A DNA stretch of 64,000 nt from Flavobacterium sp. LHD-85 (GTDB taxonomy: Bacteria > Bacteroidota > Bacteroidia > Flavobacteriales > Flavobacteriaceae): NCBI RefSeq assembly GCF_030929595.1, contig NZ_JAVFVR010000001.1:1116001-1180000 (forward strand), given 5' to 3'. A program made the translations under genes and the position numbers. Below the pieces are notes generated by a model, which saw nothing but the letters and a program-made list of their open reading frames with translations, was not told where the DNA came from and made no database searches. This document shows, piece by piece, positions 45,176 to 53,943 of the stretch. Position 1 is the stretch's first letter. The number at the start of each line of letters is the position of its first letter.

Positions 45176-46021
45176 ATGTCAATAGGAAGTACAATAAATA
45201 ATCCTTTCTACGAATTATATCCTAACCTAAATTGTTCAGGAATAGTTTTGATTAATGACGTTCCTGTATTTAGCTTTCTAGGTAAAGACACTAAAGACGG
45301 AATATTAGATGGCTCTGTTCCTATAAATCATGTGGTTTTACAAAGCGGAAAATACAACGTTGTTGGAAAAATATTCCCTAGGTTTGGGCAAAAAACTTTA
45401 ACAGAAAATGATGGAATGGAAATCAGTTTTAATGTATCCGATATTGATAACTGGAAAGAAACAAAACAAAACTTTTTCCCTCAATTAAGTACACCAGACC
45501 CCTCATTTGACAAAAACAATAAAATAACAAGCCCTTTAAAAGGTTTACCCTACTTCGAAATTACCACAGAAATTGAAGTCGAATTACCATTTGTTTTAGA
45601 TGGATGGCAAAATTCTATTGACTTAAATAAAATCAACAAAACGATTTTAAAAAATAAAGTCATAGAGTTTTATTCTCAAATACATGCCATTTTAAAAGAA
45701 CATAATGCAAGTAAATTTTTAGAATTATCAAAAGAAAAAGAAGATTTACAGACTAAAGCATTTTACTTTAATTCAATTAGAAAACAAGAAATAAGAGACA
45801 GTATTATAAGTTTATTCAATAAAAACTTAGAGGTTTTACCTTTAAATCCTGATGAATTAAAACTTGAGATTTTTGGATATGGTAAATTAGTCTCACTTAT
45901 TCGTACTGATGGGAGTGCAGCACTTCAATTTAAGCGCGAGAATATAGAGGGAGAAAGAAATATCGAATTAGAAGTTAAACTACATGCCCGAAGTTTAGAA
46001 AAAGGATTAAGTATCATTTAA
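45176..46021 (+). CDS. Cytoplasmic family B protein, copy 3
   Basis: 281 residues with a normal ATG. CSGIVLINDVPVFSFLGKD, PINHVVLQSGKYNVVGKIFP, FVLDGWQNSIDLNKINK, HNASKFLELSKEKEDLQ and LEVKLHARSLEKGLSII align with copy 2 along the full length. The longest spacer difference is an insertion near 115-125. No signal, no known domain. Confidence 0.62.
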   Translation: MSIGSTINNPFYELYPNLNCSGIVLINDVPVFSFLGKDTKDGILDGSVPINHVVLQSGKYNVVGKIFPRFGQKTLTENDGMEISFNVSDIDNWKETKQNFFPQLSTPDPSFDKNNKITSPLKGLPYFEITTEIEVELPFVLDGWQNSIDLNKINKTILKNKVIEFYSQIHAILKEHNASKFLELSKEKEDLQTKAFYFNSIRKQEIRDSIISLFNKNLEVLPLNPDELKLEIFGYGKLVSLIRTDGSAALQFKRENIEGERNIELEVKLHARSLEKGLSII

Positions 46022-46030
46022 TAAAACAAA

Positions 46031-46522
46031 ATGGATAGACGAAAATTTATTATAAATACAGGTCTCGGAGCAATAAGTTTGTACTTTGCTCCAACTCTTA
46101 TAAGTTGCTCAAATAAAGACGCAATAAATTTAAATAACATAGTAGGTCAACCCTATTCTTTCTTATCAACAACAAATTATCTGAGCAAAGAAGGGAACAA
46201 TCAGTTTGGATATTATCAATTTGATGAGGATAATTTTGTAATGGAACAATATAAAGCAAAACAAGCTTTTGTATTTTACAAAAACTCCAAAATTGTAGGT
46301 TACACTATTCAGATCGAAGGAATCGATTTTTTTTCAAAAAACATTGAGCTTATTTCAAAAACATTAGGAAAATTTAAAACCAATTTTAAAAATGATTTTG
46401 GACAAGAAATACAATGGAATAATTCTGGAAAAACAATAAAACTATCTGTTAATAATTTTCAAGATACTCCTAAATTATCTTTTTATAGCGAATTTACAGA
46501 TAATTCAGGATTAATTATTTAA
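46031..46522 (+). CDS. Tat-type lipoprotein, unknown function
   Basis: 163 residues. N-terminus MDRRKFIINTGLGAISLYF has a twin-arginine motif and a hydrophobic core, and a lipobox ends LISC at Cys26. The mature part has no recognised domain. It lies nine bases after family B copy 3 and is in the same direction, so it probably belongs to the island. Confidence 0.6.
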   Translation: MDRRKFIINTGLGAISLYFAPTLISCSNKDAINLNNIVGQPYSFLSTTNYLSKEGNNQFGYYQFDEDNFVMEQYKAKQAFVFYKNSKIVGYTIQIEGIDFFSKNIELISKTLGKFKTNFKNDFGQEIQWNNSGKTIKLSVNNFQDTPKLSFYSEFTDNSGLII

Positions 46523-46533
46523 AACCTTATTTA

Positions 46534-47232
46534 ATGAAAAATGTAATCAAGTTATTTATTCTATTCATTTTATTAAATAGTTGTACTTCGAAAGAAATGA
46601 AACCTGATGATGTAAAAAACATTCAGGAAATATTTAAAATTAAAGGCAATGTAAAAGAAATTCAAGAAAAAATAGTTACTGAAAATTTTTATTATTTCTC
46701 AATAACAACATTTGACAGAAATGGAAATCCCATTGAAACTGCACAATATGACAAAAATGGAAAGATAAAAAGTACCGACCCATGGATTAAATTAACAGAG
46801 GAAGAATTGGAACAGGTAAAAGTTAAGAAAGAGTATGATTATCATAAAAGACTAGTTAAACAAATAGAGTATAATAATTCAGGAACAATAGAAACGGAAT
46901 ATAAGTATAATTCCGCTGGCAAAAAATCAGAAGAAATTAGAAAATTTGGAGATCGAAAAATTAAATCCTTATTTGATTCAAATGGTTTTTTAAAAGAAGT
47001 TATAATATCCATTTTAGAAGACAATAAATTTTATGAACAAGGTAGAGAAAAGTATATATACAACAAAGGATATTTAACTGAAAAACAAAGCTATAACAAT
47101 TATATTGAAAATAAAATTTCCAGTAAAGAATTATATCAATATGATAATGTTGGAAGTCTGATTAAAACAACTACTTATTATCATGACAGCAATTTACCAG
47201 AAATAAAAAATAGAAAAATTATCTATTATTAA
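46534..47232 (+). CDS. Lipoprotein with YD/RHS-like repeats
   Basis: 232 residues. Lipobox LLNSC at Cys17. Several short units of the form YxYDxxGxxI are visible (TFDRNGNPIETAQYDKNGKIK, EYDYHKRLVKQIEYNNSG, YKYNSAGKKSEEIRKF, YQYDNVGSLIKTT), as in RHS/YD repeat proteins or MORN-like antitoxin proteins. Too short for an RHS toxin. Last gene of the island. Confidence 0.62.
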   Translation: MKNVIKLFILFILLNSCTSKEMKPDDVKNIQEIFKIKGNVKEIQEKIVTENFYYFSITTFDRNGNPIETAQYDKNGKIKSTDPWIKLTEEELEQVKVKKEYDYHKRLVKQIEYNNSGTIETEYKYNSAGKKSEEIRKFGDRKIKSLFDSNGFLKEVIISILEDNKFYEQGREKYIYNKGYLTEKQSYNNYIENKISSKELYQYDNVGSLIKTTTYYHDSNLPEIKNRKIIYY

Positions 47233-47307
47233 TTTGTTTTAACAAACAAAAGACTAATTCAATTCTTAAATTTTTTCTTATCATTCGTTTAATTTTAAAC
47301 ATAAAAA

Positions 47308-47327
47308 AAACCCTGAATCATTCAGGG
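47308..47327 (-). terminator. Terminator of the halogenase-like gene, stop codon in loop
   Basis: On the minus strand the stem CCCTGAA / TTCAGGG is followed by T8. The loop is the TGA stop codon itself (47318-47320). Confidence 0.8.
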
Positions 47328-48568
47328 CTTTGTTCTTTTTGCATATTTAATAAATACGCCATATTAGCAATTACGTGATCATGTTTTTTGACAAATGAAT
47401 TTTCTTCGTTCCAAACATAACCTGCTAAAACCGCACATATTTTTTCTTTTACTTCTGGATTTTCAGGTTGGTGGAAAAATAAAGTCTGTAAATTTCCCGT
47501 ATACCATTCTTGAACATAAGTCGTGAAAACGGCTATTCCGCGTTTCATGTATTGAGTAAATTCCACTTCCCAATCAACAGGAATTCCATGCGATTCTTTT
47601 AAGTATAATTTTGCTGCTAGCATTCCAGATTCTGTTGCAAAAGCAACTCCCGAAGAGAAAACCGGATCTAAGAATTCTGAACTGTTTCCTGTCAAAGCAA
47701 AACCATCGCCATACATTCTTTTTACCGCTCTTGAGTAGTTTTCTAATTTAACTGGCTCAAACAAAAATTCTGTTCCAGCAAATCTTTTAATATAATAATC
47801 CGATTTCTGAATGGCATTTCGCAACGCCTCAGCATTATCTTTATTTTCAGAAAGAGAATTGATAAAATCTGTCGGACCAACAACACCTAAACTTGTGTTT
47901 CCGTTAGAAAATGGAATTACCCAAAGCCAAACTTGAGTTTCTAAAATGTCAAACGAAATTTGAGTTCCCTCTACTCCTTCTTCTCTATTAATATCTTTTA
48001 CATGCGTAAAAATCGAAGAATGCGGATCTAGTTTTGACGGAGTATCCAAATCTAAAAGCCTTGGCAAAACGCGTCCATATCCGCTTGAGTCGATGATAAA
48101 TTTAGCGTGAATTTCTTTTAGGTTTCCGTCTTTATCTTTTACAATAGTTTTTGAATTTTTCCCTTCAAAAGAAACTTCCAGAACTTCGGTTTCAAATTCT
48201 AAATCAATTCCTTTTCTTATGACTTCTTGAGCCATTGTATTGTCAAAATCGGCTCTTGGAACTTGCCAAGTCCAGTCCCATCCTTCGCCAAATTTTACGC
48301 TGAAATCAAAATTGCAGATTTCTTCTCCTCTGATAAAACGAGCTCCTAATTTCTTTTCGAAGTTCATCGCGTCAAGGGCGTCAAACAATTCTGCCTCAGC
48401 AAAATGATCCATAACGCGCGGAATAAGGCTTTCGCCTACTACAAGTCTCGGAAACTTCGTTTTTTCTACAACTTTTACCTTTACGTTGTTTTTAAAAAGA
48501 TACGATGCCGAAACACATCCAGATGGTCCTGCACCAATCACTAAAACATCAACAAACTCCTTTGTCAT
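47318..48568 (-). CDS. Flavin-dependent halogenase-like oxidoreductase of the flexirubin cluster
   Basis: 416 residues. FAD-binding GAGPSGCVSASYLF at the N-terminus, then FPRLVVGESLIPRVMDHF and WDWTWQVPRADFD, and VWLWVIPFSNGNTSLGVVG; LTGNSSEFLDPVFSSGVAFA is the second FAD motif. This is the tryptophan-halogenase/geranylgeranyl-reductase-like group. Halogenases carry WxWxIP; here the nearest match is WLWVIP, so halogenation is possible but not certain. Flexirubins can be chlorinated on the aryl ring. Divergent from the ammonia-lyase. Confidence 0.8.
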   Translation of the reverse strand: MTKEFVDVLVIGAGPSGCVSASYLFKNNVKVKVVEKTKFPRLVVGESLIPRVMDHFAEAELFDALDAMNFEKKLGARFIRGEEICNFDFSVKFGEGWDWTWQVPRADFDNTMAQEVIRKGIDLEFETEVLEVSFEGKNSKTIVKDKDGNLKEIHAKFIIDSSGYGRVLPRLLDLDTPSKLDPHSSIFTHVKDINREEGVEGTQISFDILETQVWLWVIPFSNGNTSLGVVGPTDFINSLSENKDNAEALRNAIQKSDYYIKRFAGTEFLFEPVKLENYSRAVKRMYGDGFALTGNSSEFLDPVFSSGVAFATESGMLAAKLYLKESHGIPVDWEVEFTQYMKRGIAVFTTYVQEWYTGNLQTLFFHQPENPEVKEKICAVLAGYVWNEENSFVKKHDHVIANMAYLLNMQKEQSPE

Positions 48569-48594
48569 ATTAGAATTATTATCATTAATTAACC

Positions 48595-48602
48595 TACATT
48601 TG
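48595..48602 (+). promoter_or_regulatory. Candidate -7 element for the ammonia-lyase operon
   Basis: TACATTTG, 67 bases before the ammonia-lyase ATG. Confidence 0.4.
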
Positions 48603-48669
48603 CCATCATCAAAATAACTACATTTATTTTGATAAATAAAATTAAATTAGCGCAACCAAAATCGATTTG

Positions 48670-50190
48670 ATGAATACAATAAATGAATATCTAAGTTTAG
48701 CAGAATTTGAAGCCATAATCTTTGGAAAAAACAAAGTTGCCATAAGCGATGTGGTTCAAAATCGAGTAAACGAAAGTTTTAATTTCTTAAAAGAATTCTC
48801 AGGAAATAAAGTAATATACGGCGTAAATACAGGATTTGGTCCAATGGCTCAATACAGAATTAAGGAGTCAGATCAAATTCAATTACAGTACAATTTAATC
48901 AGAAGCCACTCTTCTGGAACTGGAAAACCTTTAAACGCTGAGTGTGCAAAAGCCGCTATTCTTGCAAGATTAAATACACTTTCTTTAGGAAATTCGGGAG
49001 TTCATTCTTCTGTTATTCATTTAATGGCTGAATTAATCAATCGAGATATTACGCCTTTAATTTTCGAACACGGCGGTGTGGGTGCCAGCGGCGACTTAGT
49101 ACAATTATCACATTTAGCTTTGGTATTAATTGGCGAAGGCGAAGTTTTTTATAAAGGCGAGAGACGTGCAACTGCAGAAGTTTTCGAAATTGAAGGTTTA
49201 AAACCAATTCAGGTAGAAATTAGAGAAGGTTTGGCATTAATCAACGGAACTTCTGTAATGACAGGAATTGGAGTGGTAAATGTTCATTATGCAAAAAAAT
49301 TATTAGACTGGTCGTTAAAAGCTTCTTGCGCCATTAACGAATTGGTTCAAGCTTATGATGATCATTTCTCTGAAGAATTAAACCAAACCAAACGTCATAA
49401 AGGACAGCAAGAAGTTGCTGAAAGAATGAGACAAAATCTTTCTGACAGTACTTTGATCCGTAAAAGAGAAGACCATTTATATTCTGGCGAAAACACAGAA
49501 GAAATCTTCAAAGAAAAAGTTCAGGAATATTATTCATTACGTTGTGTTCCTCAAATTCTGGGGCCAGTTTTAGAAACTATAAATAATGTCGCTTCTATTC
49601 TAGAAGACGAATTTAACTCGGCAAACGACAACCCAATCATCGACGTAAAAAACAAACACGTTTACCACGGCGGAAATTTCCACGGAGATTATATTTCGCT
49701 TGAAATGGATAAACTGAAAATCGTTATTACGAAATTAACAATGCTGGCAGAACGTCAATTAAATTATTTATTGAATTCAAAAATCAACGAAATTCTTCCT
49801 CCATTTGTAAATCTAGGAACATTAGGATTTAATTTCGGAATGCAGGGCGTTCAATTCGTAGCAACTTCAACAACTGCCGAAAACCAGATGTTGTCTAACC
49901 CAATGTACGTGCATAGTATTCCAAACAACAATGACAACCAAGACATTGTAAGTATGGGAACCAATGCGGCGGTTATTACATCTAAAGTAATTGAAAACTC
50001 ATTTGAAGTTTTAGCTATCGAATTAATCACAATTGTTCAGGCAATTGATTATTTAAAACAAAAAGATCAAATTTCGTCTACGACTAAAAAATGGTACGAC
50101 GATATCAGAAATATAATTCCAGAATTTAAGGAAGACCAGGTAATGTATCCTTTTGTTCAAAAAGTAAAAGATTATTTGATCAACAGTTAA
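48670..50190 (+). CDS. Tyrosine ammonia-lyase
   Basis: 506 residues starting MNTINEYLSLAEFEA; the preceding in-frame TTG is not needed. Removes ammonia from tyrosine to give 4-coumarate, the starter of the flexirubin polyene. The Ala139-Ser140-Gly141 triad that forms the MIO cofactor is in GGVGASGDLVQL. Other family landmarks: NTGFGPMA, NGTSVMTG, NSANDNPIID, QDIVSMGTNAA. The selectivity pair reads Ser79-His80 (RSHSSGTG), which resembles histidine ammonia-lyases, yet from memory the characterised F. johnsoniae tyrosine enzyme has the same residues and nearly the same sequence. Confidence 0.92.
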   Translation: MNTINEYLSLAEFEAIIFGKNKVAISDVVQNRVNESFNFLKEFSGNKVIYGVNTGFGPMAQYRIKESDQIQLQYNLIRSHSSGTGKPLNAECAKAAILARLNTLSLGNSGVHSSVIHLMAELINRDITPLIFEHGGVGASGDLVQLSHLALVLIGEGEVFYKGERRATAEVFEIEGLKPIQVEIREGLALINGTSVMTGIGVVNVHYAKKLLDWSLKASCAINELVQAYDDHFSEELNQTKRHKGQQEVAERMRQNLSDSTLIRKREDHLYSGENTEEIFKEKVQEYYSLRCVPQILGPVLETINNVASILEDEFNSANDNPIIDVKNKHVYHGGNFHGDYISLEMDKLKIVITKLTMLAERQLNYLLNSKINEILPPFVNLGTLGFNFGMQGVQFVATSTTAENQMLSNPMYVHSIPNNNDNQDIVSMGTNAAVITSKVIENSFEVLAIELITIVQAIDYLKQKDQISSTTKKWYDDIRNIIPEFKEDQVMYPFVQKVKDYLINS

Positions 50191-50230
50191 AAATCTTTAT
50201 TTCACAGTATTAATATTGAATCTTAAAATC

Positions 50231-51454
50231 ATGAAAAAGTCACTTGTTTTTTTATTGCTAAGTTGCATTCAATTTGTTAATAGTCAAGAATTAGCATTAG
50301 TTAAGAAAAATTCTAAAATTGGATATCTGTCTAAAGACGGATCTTTTAAAATCGAACCTCAATATAAATCTGCCAGAAGTTTTTCTGAAGGATTAGCCGC
50401 TGTAGAAAATGGCGGAAAATGGGGATTTATCGATGCAAAAGGAAGTTGGGTAATTCCAGCCGATTTTAAAGATGCTAAAGATTTTAACAGCGGAATTGCA
50501 GTTGTACAAAAAGACAAAGACTGGGTTTATATTAATACAAAGGGAGAAGTCCAAAAAGGACCAACTACTGACAAAATATTTGATTTTAATGACGGTGTTG
50601 CCTTCTTCAGACAAAACAATAAAGTGGGTTTAATCAACAACAAAATGACTGTTGTTTTGGAACCAAAATACGATCAGATCAAACCTTTTGAAAATGGTTA
50701 CGCGAGAGTGGAACTGAACAAAAACTGGGGAATTATTGATACCAACGGAAAAGAATTGGTTGAACCTGTTTATGCTGAAGTTGGAAATTATTTTAAAGGA
50801 ACAACTTGGGCAAGAAAAGACAAAACTTTCGGTTTGGTAAGCAGCGGAAAATTTATTCCAGTTGACGGAGCTGAAAAAATCTGGGATTTTGAAACTCAAG
50901 ATTTGACCTTTGCTAAGAAAAACGGAAAAATTGGATACATCGATTTAAAAGGAAATTGGGCCATTCTTCCTATTTATGATAAAGGGAAAGCTTTCTCAAA
51001 AAACCTTGCTCCAGTTTTAGTTGGAAAGAAATGGGGATTCATTAATCCAGAAGGAAAGTTTGTGATTGAACCAACTTACAGCGATGCAGAAGTTTTCAGC
51101 ACAAACGGACTTGCTCCTGTAAAAGAAAGCAACTGGGGATTCATCAACGAATCTGGAAAACTAGTAATTCCAACTCAATACGGTATCACCACAAATGCCA
51201 TTATTGCGATGTTTACAGAGCAAGACAAAGGATTTATTGGTGGTGTTGCCAGAGTAAAAAACGAAGGAAAATGGGGATTTCTAAAACCTGACGGAACAGT
51301 TTTGGCCAACCAATGGTTTGAAAATGCTGAACTATTTTCTAAAAGTGCAGAAAAACCTCAGCCAGCTGCAGCTCCTGCCGAAAAACCAAAAGAGGAAACT
51401 AAGCCAGTAGCAAAAAAACCAGCTGCAAAACCAGCCCCGAAAAAAAAGAAATAA
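50231..51454 (+). CDS. WG-repeat secreted protein
   Basis: 407 residues from the ATG giving MKKSLVFLLLSCIQFVNSQ, a signal peptide. About seven WG repeats follow (KWGFIDAKGSWVIPADF, NWGIIDTNGKELVEPVY, KWGFINPEGKFVIEPTY, NWGFINESGKLVIPTQY, KWGFLKPDGTVL). A low-complexity tail of Pro, Ala and Lys ends the protein. WG repeats act as binding surfaces. Its place inside the pigment cluster may be accidental or may reflect an envelope role. Confidence 0.88.
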   Translation: MKKSLVFLLLSCIQFVNSQELALVKKNSKIGYLSKDGSFKIEPQYKSARSFSEGLAAVENGGKWGFIDAKGSWVIPADFKDAKDFNSGIAVVQKDKDWVYINTKGEVQKGPTTDKIFDFNDGVAFFRQNNKVGLINNKMTVVLEPKYDQIKPFENGYARVELNKNWGIIDTNGKELVEPVYAEVGNYFKGTTWARKDKTFGLVSSGKFIPVDGAEKIWDFETQDLTFAKKNGKIGYIDLKGNWAILPIYDKGKAFSKNLAPVLVGKKWGFINPEGKFVIEPTYSDAEVFSTNGLAPVKESNWGFINESGKLVIPTQYGITTNAIIAMFTEQDKGFIGGVARVKNEGKWGFLKPDGTVLANQWFENAELFSKSAEKPQPAAAPAEKPKEETKPVAKKPAAKPAPKKKK

Positions 51455-51548
51455 TATTTATCTCCAAATAAATTAGAACTTTGCATAAATGAAATCGCAT
51501 TTTATAAGGCGGTTTCATTTATGGCGAATAAAAATAAACCCTACATCA

Positions 51549-52280
51549 ATGAAGTGTGTATTAGTAACAGGCGGTTCGAGAGGAATTGGAAGTGCGATTT
51601 GTAAAAAACTGGCCGTAGAATCCGATTATCATATTCTGATTAATTATCATTCGAATAAAACAGCTGCCGAAGAAACATTACAAGAAGTACAAAAATTAGG
51701 CGCAACAGGAGAAATCTTAGGTTTTGATGTTTCTAATTTTGAAAACGTACAAAATGTTTTAACTGCTTGGCAGGAAGCAAATCCTGAGAAATTGGTTGAA
51801 GCAATTGTAAACAATGCCGGAATTACAAAAGATGGTCTTTTTATGTGGATGACACCAGAAGACTGGAACGGCGTTATGAATACAAGCGTAAACGGTTTCT
51901 TTAATGTTACACAATTTTTTATTCAAAAAATGTTACGCAACAAATACGGCCGAATCGTAAATATGGTTTCGGTTTCTGGAGTAAAAGGTACTGCAGGACA
52001 AACCAATTATTCGGCAGCAAAAGGTGCCATTGTAGCAGCGACTAAAGCTCTAGCCCAAGAAGTTGCAAAACGAAACATTACTGTAAATGCTGTCGCTCCA
52101 GGTTTTATCAGAACTGACATGACGAGCGAATTGGACGAAAAAGAATTATTAAAGCTAATTCCGGTAAACCGTTTTGGCGAAGCAGAAGAAGTAGCAGATT
52201 TGGTAAGCTTTTTGATTTCTAAAAAAGCAAGCTATATTACAGGAGAAATTATCAATATTAACGGCGGAATATATTCTTAA
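51549..52280 (+). CDS. 3-oxoacyl-ACP reductase (FabG-like)
   Basis: 243 residues from the ATG giving MKCVLVTGGSRGIGSAICKK. Reduces ketoacyl-ACP during aryl-polyene chain growth. TGGSRGIG, NNAGITKDGLFMWM, Ser in NMVSVSGVKG, and YSAAK are intact; the C-terminus SYITGEIININGGIYS is typical. An upstream extension of 20 residues would have no Rossmann match. Confidence 0.9.
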   Translation: MKCVLVTGGSRGIGSAICKKLAVESDYHILINYHSNKTAAEETLQEVQKLGATGEILGFDVSNFENVQNVLTAWQEANPEKLVEAIVNNAGITKDGLFMWMTPEDWNGVMNTSVNGFFNVTQFFIQKMLRNKYGRIVNMVSVSGVKGTAGQTNYSAAKGAIVAATKALAQEVAKRNITVNAVAPGFIRTDMTSELDEKELLKLIPVNRFGEAEEVADLVSFLISKKASYITGEIININGGIYS

Positions 52281-52338
52281 AGAATACTATGTTTGCGAGA
52301 TTATTTAAAGATTTTTAAACATAGAAAATTGCTCGCAA

Positions 52339-52356
52339 TCCCGATGGCTATCGGGA
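52339..52356. repeat. Short palindrome tcccgatggctatcggga
   Basis: Near twin of the 14302 element, in the gap before a ketosynthase gene. Confidence 0.5.
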
Positions 52357-52460
52357 GCTAAGTCGCAAAGTTTTAGCAAAAGACTTAAAAAAACTTAGTG
52401 CCTTTGCGGCAAGATTAAAAAAATTACACTTTAAGGATAAAAAATTACTTTTGAAAGACG

Positions 52461-53696
52461 ATGAATAGACGAGTTGTAATTACTGGAATGGGAATTTATT
52501 CTTGTATCGGAACTTCTTTAGACGAAGTAAAAAATTCGTTATATGAAGGAAAATCTGGTATTCAGTTTGATTCTGAACGTAAAGAATTTGGTTTCCAGTC
52601 GGCCTTAACAGGGATGGTTCCGAAAGCCGATCTTAAAAATTTATTGACGCGCAGACAACGTATGAGCATCGGTGAAGAAACTGAATATGCTTATATGGCT
52701 ACTATAGAAGCTCTTAAAAATGCCAATATTGATGATGCCTTTTTCGACGAGCGCGAAGTAGGTATCATGTACGGAAACGACTCTGTTTCTAAAGCAATCA
52801 TTGACGCGACAGATATTGTACGCGAGAAAAAAGACACCGCACTTATCGGCTCTGGCGCTATTTTTAAATCGATGAATTCTACCGTAACAATGAATCTTTC
52901 TACGATTTTTAAACTTCGCGGTATCAATCTTACTGTTAGTGCGGCTTGTGCGAGCGGTTCTCACTCTATTGGTTTGGCTTATTTTTTAATAAAAAGCGGT
53001 TTTCAAGATATTGTTATAACTGGCGGAGCTCAGGAAATTAACAAATATGCGATGAGCAGTTTTGATGGATTAGGTGTTTTTTCTAACCGAGAAGGCGATC
53101 CAACAAAAGCTTCAAGACCTTTTGATACTGGTCGCGACGGATTAATTCCGAGTGGCGGTGGCGCAACTTTGATTTTAGAAAGTTACGAATCTGCTATTGC
53201 TCGCGGCGCCAATATTATTGCTGAAATTGGCGGTTACGGATTTTCATCAAATGGCGGACATATCTCAACTCCAAACGTTGAAGGACCAGCAACAGCAATG
53301 AAGCGTGCACTTGACGATGCCAAATTAGAAGCTTCAGATATTGAATATATAAATGCTCATGCGACCTCAACGCCAGTTGGAGATGCCAATGAAGCCAAAG
53401 CCATTTTTGAAGTTTTTGGAGAAAAAAATCCTCCGGTAAGTTCTACAAAATCAATGACTGGCCACGAATGCTGGATGGCGGGAGCCAGCGAAATCATTTA
53501 TTCTATCCTCATGATGCAGCACGATTTTATCGCGCCAAACATCAATTTGGAAAACCCAGATGAAGATGCGTCAAAATTAAATTTAGTTAAAACTACGTTA
53601 AACAAAAAATTTGACATATTTTTGTCCAATTCTTTCGGTTTCGGAGGAACCAACTCTGCGTTGGTGGTTAAAAAGTTTAAATTGAACAATGAATAA
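52461..53696 (+). CDS. Beta-ketoacyl-ACP synthase (FabF-like)
   Basis: 411 residues with the full catalytic set: Cys163 in SAACASGSHSI, His300 in INAHATSTPVGD and His335 in KSMTGHECWMAG. Extends the polyene chain by Claisen condensation on ACP. It overlaps the ACP start by eight bases, implying coupled expression. Confidence 0.93.
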   Translation: MNRRVVITGMGIYSCIGTSLDEVKNSLYEGKSGIQFDSERKEFGFQSALTGMVPKADLKNLLTRRQRMSIGEETEYAYMATIEALKNANIDDAFFDEREVGIMYGNDSVSKAIIDATDIVREKKDTALIGSGAIFKSMNSTVTMNLSTIFKLRGINLTVSAACASGSHSIGLAYFLIKSGFQDIVITGGAQEINKYAMSSFDGLGVFSNREGDPTKASRPFDTGRDGLIPSGGGATLILESYESAIARGANIIAEIGGYGFSSNGGHISTPNVEGPATAMKRALDDAKLEASDIEYINAHATSTPVGDANEAKAIFEVFGEKNPPVSSTKSMTGHECWMAGASEIIYSILMMQHDFIAPNINLENPDEDASKLNLVKTTLNKKFDIFLSNSFGFGGTNSALVVKKFKLNNE

Positions 53697-53943
53697 AGAA
53701 GAGATTATAGCAAAAATTAATGGTTTTTTAGTTGATGAATTTGAAGTTGATAATGACGACATTGAACCAAATGCTAATTTAAAAGATACACTTGGGTTAG
53801 ACAGTCTGGATTATGTTGATTTGGTCGTTTCAATAGAGGCAAACTTTGGTGTAAAACTAGTTGAAGCAGATTTTGTTGGAATTTCTGATTTTCAAAGTTT
53901 TTATGACTTAATCGAAACTAAAATCAAAGCCAAATCAGCTTAA
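53689..53943 (+). CDS. Acyl carrier protein
   Basis: 84 residues, acidic, with the phosphopantetheine serine at Ser39 in LGLDSLDYVDLV. It holds the growing aryl-polyene chain. Its stop is directly followed by the acyltransferase ATG. Confidence 0.95.
   Translation: MNKEEIIAKINGFLVDEFEVDNDDIEPNANLKDTLGLDSLDYVDLVVSIEANFGVKLVEADFVGISDFQSFYDLIETKIKAKSA

Noticed and set aside
46534..47232. YD-repeat lipoprotein as a truncated RHS toxin
   Set aside because: It has its own complete signal and lipobox and lacks the RHS core and cleavage motif, so it is not a fragment of a long RHS gene.
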